In this document: positions 60,815 to 64,000 of the stretch, piece by piece
Position numbering within the stretch: the stretch's first letter is position 1
Layout of the letters: every line of letters begins with the position of its first letter
Assembly (NCBI GenBank): GCA_023101885.1
Contig: JALPQD010000214.1
Coordinates: 434,001 to 498,000 of the forward strand
Length of the DNA: 64,000 nt
Direction: 5' to 3'
Origin: Typhlomys cinereus
Lineage: Eukaryota; Chordata; Mammalia; Rodentia; Platacanthomyidae
The notes under the pieces: generated by a model
The model's input: the letters and a program-made list of their open reading frames with translations, nothing else
Database searches by the model: none
What the model was told of the DNA's origin: nothing
Translations under genes and position numbers: made by a program

Positions 60815-63800
60815 TTTTAATATTTTTATTATTATTTCCTCTCATACAAACTTAATAGGTACACCGGTTCCCTTCCTCCCTCCTCCTCCCCCCGATCTGC
60901 CTGTTCCCCCTCCTCTCACCCGTCCCTCCCCATCCCTCAGTGCCCCCCACAATCCTTGGAGAATCCTTTAATGTGCATGCCAGACTCTCCTCTGGGCCCT
61001 CCTCTCCGATGACATACAAGGACCCAGTGACATTTCCCTGAACCCTTTCCTGTGTTCCTCTTAAGCATAGGAACACTACTGTGGCTTTCAATCCCTTGCC
61101 TCCAAGGATCTTGGTGCTTTTAGCAAATGCTAGACTTTGTGGGGTCAATAGTGTGTTGGACATTGTGTGGGGCAGGCAATGTCCAATTATGATTGCTTCG
61201 GCCCTAACTTGTGTGGAGTATCTTGCATATCATGCCTCCTCCCATCCTTGTGCTCTTACACTCTTACTGCCCCCTCTTACATAAATTTCCCTGAGCTTCA
61301 GGATGGGGAGAGATTAGGCAGGCCTAATTCCAGGTGGTTGATACAGAGTCTCTGATGTTCTGAATTATGGTTTGTTGATTTTATTTTCAGTTTTGCTGTC
61401 CCTCCAATGCCCTTGGCTCCATCCTGATGGGTTATGGATGTCACCCCTTGTAATCCTTGATGGTGGCCTATTTTCTCTGCTGTAACATGGTCCCTTCTCT
61501 TTGTTTCTGGTGGAGCCTTCCTTCCCCATGCCTCCTATTTATAATCTTTACAATTACTGTAGGTATTACAGAGATTTGTCTTTGAGTGTCTCTAAGTGGG
61601 TTTAGTACTATGATCCACCTATTAGAGAGTACATATTGCGCTTAATTTTCCATGTCTGGGATACTTCAGTCAATATAATTGTTTCCAATTCCATCCATTT
61701 CCCAGAAAATTGCATTAATTTGTCATTTTTGATGGCTGAATAGTATTCCATTGTATAAATGTACCACATTTTCCTTATCCACTAGTCAACTGTTGGACAT
61801 TTGGGCTCATTCCATGACTTTGCTATTTTAAATAGTGCTGCTATGAACATGGTCGTGCTTGTGCTATCAAGGTGAATTTTTGCTGTATGGGGGATTATTC
61901 CCAAAAGTGGTATAGCAGGGTCATATTGCATTTCAATCTTTAACTTCTTTAAGAATCACCAGACGGCTCACCAGAGTGGTTGTATGAACCTGCATTCCTA
62001 CCAACAATGTAGGATAGTTCCCCTCTCGCCAAATCCTCTCCAGCACTTGGTATTGTTTGTATTGTGGATTTTTGCCATCCTGACAGAGGTGAGGTGATAT
62101 CTCAGGGAAGTTTTGATTTGCATTTACCTGATGGCTAAGGATGTGGAGCATTTTTTAAGATATTTGTTAGACATTTTAACTTCGTCCTTGGTAAAGTTTC
62201 TTTTAAGTTCCAAGGCCCATTTTTTAATTGGCCCATTTATTTCCTTGGTGTTTAGTTTTGTAAGTTCTTTGTGCACTCTGGATAATAGAGCTCTATCAGA
62301 TATGTGGTTAGTGATGATTTTCTCCCATTCTATGGGTTGCCTGTGTGCTTGAGTTATAATCTCTTTATCTGAACAGAAGCTCTTTAATTTAACAAGATCC
62401 CATCTGTTGAGTGTTGGTTGTAGTTACTGTGCTATTGGATGTCTGTTTAAGAACTGTTGGCCTACCCTGATCAGCTCGAGGGAGCTCCCTACCCTTTCAA
62501 CTATGGTTTTTATAATATCTGTCCTTATATCGAGGTCCTTGATCCATTTGGAGTTAATTCTTGCATATGGTAACAAGTACGGGTCCAGTTTTAATCTTCT
62601 GCATGTGGATATCCAGTTTTGCCAGCACCATTTGTTGAAGATGCTGTTCTTTTTCCATTGAATTTTTTGGGCCCCTTTGTCAAAGATCAAATGGCTGTAG
62701 TTGTGTGGGTTTATATCTGGGTCTTCCACCCTTATACATTGATCTGTGTGTCTATTTTGGAGACAGTACCAGGCTGTTTTTACAACTATGGATTTGTAGT
62801 ACAGACTAATGTTTGGTATGGTGATACCTCCTGCTGTGTTTTTGTTACTCAGGATTGTTTTTGCTATCCTGGGTTTTTTGTGCTTCCATATGAATTTTGA
62901 GATTGTTTGGTCAGCTTCTTTGAAGAATTGCTTTGGGATTTTGATTGGTATAGCATTGAATCTGTATATTGCCTTTGGTAGCATGGTCATTTTTATGATG
63001 TTGATTCTGCCAATCCAGGAACATGGGAGGTCTTTCTACCTTCTGGTGTCTTCTGCAATTTCTTTCTTTAGGGTTTTAAAGTTTTCATAATAGAGGTCTC
63101 TTACTTCCTTGGTTAGTTTTATACCAAGGTATTTCATTTTTTTAGGGGCTATAGTAAATGGGATTAGTTTCTCTCAGGGCTTTTTCATTTCTTTCATTCT
63201 AGGCATATAGGAAGGCCACTGATTTTTGTACATTTATTTTGTATCCTGCCGCTCTGCTGAACTTCTGTTTTAGTTCCACGAGCTTCCTGGTGGAGTTTTT
63301 GGGATTACTCAGGTAGAAGATCATGTCATCTGCAAATAGTGATAACTTGACTTCTTCCTTTACAATTCGAATCTCTTTTATGTACCTTTCTTGTATTATG
63401 GCTTCAGCTAACACTTCAAGTACAATATTGAATAGAAGTGGTGAGAGTGGACAGCCTTGTCTAGCTCCTGATTGAAGTGGGAATGCTTCACGTTTTTCCC
63501 CATTGAGTATAATCCTTGCTGTGGGCTTGTTGTATACAGCTTTTATTATGTTGATAAAGGTTCCTTCCAGTCCTACTTTCTCTAGGGTTTTGATCATAAA
63601 GAGCTGTTGGATCTTGTCAAAAGCTTTTTTTGCATCTGTTGAGAGTATCATGTGGTCTTGAACTTTGGACTGGTTTATATGGTGAGTTACATTTATTGAT
63701 TTGTGTATGTGGAACCAACCTTGTGTGCCTGGGATAAAGCCTACTTGATCATCATGGATGATCTTTTTGATATGTTTTTGAATCCGATTTGCTAAGACTT

Positions 63801-64000
63801 TGTTAAGAATCTTTGCATCTGTGTTCATCAGAGAGATTGGCCTATAGTTTTCTATATTAAGTGTATCTTTATTAGGTTTTGGGATTAAGACAATATTAGC
63901 TTCATAGAAGGAATTTGGTAGTGTTCCTTCCTTTGCTATTTGATGGAACAGTTTAAGGAGTATTGGTGTTATTAACTCCTTAAATGTCTGGTAGAACTCT
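60815..64000 (-). mobile_element. Young-family L1, 5' part beyond window
   Basis: Continuous minus-strand L1: tail (60815-60838), C-rich 3' UTR, UTR blocks to about 61500 (with a ~170-bp internal deletion near 61449 relative to 57305-57555), then ORF2 3' end to the window edge. It is the longest collinear L1 here and the reference for interpreting the others. Confidence 0.95.
61835..64000 (-). pseudogene. L1 ORF2 (RT and C-terminal part), inactivated
   Basis: The frame is open from the window edge to 63199 and covers the RT domain: [26 protein letters not shown] and the catalytic FADD (about 63321-63332). It is part of the L1 endonuclease/RT protein that copies L1 RNA at the target site. It then breaks: a TAG near 63196, a frame change before about 63160, a TAG replacing a Trp codon near 63033 (in the block equivalent to RRWKDLP), and a TAA at 62421-62423. 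62424-62990 is open (188 codons). The C-terminal Cys-rich part lies at about 61933-62060. Not active. Confidence 0.93.

Overview
The window looks like gene-poor, AT-rich nuclear DNA from a rodent. I find no intact host gene, no RNA gene, no CRISPR array and no bacterial-type operon. The main clue to the host is a tRNA-derived B2-superfamily SINE (tRNA-like head, ~190 bp unique body, then a CA-rich and AATAA-type tail). Its sequence differs from mouse B2. From memory, a dipodoid rodent (jerboa, birch mouse, jumping mouse; the 'DIP' SINE) is the best fit, but this is an inference. B1-like and B3/B4-like remnants support rodent, and one MIR copy supports placental mammal.

Layout. Positions 1-800 hold an L1 3'-end fragment, an older rodent repeat, a TCTA microsatellite and a B1-like relic. 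Positions 1057-7204 hold a decayed endogenous betaretrovirus-like provirus on the minus strand: 3' LTR at left, then an env-position remnant, pol (integrase, RNase H, reverse transcriptase), protease and gag, with the primer-binding site and a stump of the 5' LTR at right. It lies inside an older B4-like SINE. From 7.4 to 26 kb there is mostly single-copy sequence with microsatellites, SINEs, a probable solo LTR, a MIR and a 360-bp polypyrimidine tract. From 26 to 38 kb there is an L1 3' end, an ancient mammalian repeat, two SINEs and long AT-rich unique stretches. At 38.7-40.9 kb sits an L1 whose 5' half is inverted (twin priming), with flanking target duplications and an ORF2 tail still open for about 400 codons. 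From 41 to 50 kb there is an old L1-like 3' UTR, microsatellites, a young SINE and an SRSF10 processed pseudogene. From 50.8 to 64 kb L1 3' ends of at least two ages are stacked with three SINEs, ending in a larger L1 whose mutated ORF2 runs off the window edge.

How it fits together. Nearly everything recognisable was made by reverse transcription: L1 machinery supplied the SINEs and the SRSF10 copy, and the provirus brought its own enzymes. Target-site duplications can be read by eye for five SINEs and four L1 insertions. The unannotated stretches may hold host regulatory sequence, but one sequence alone cannot show that.
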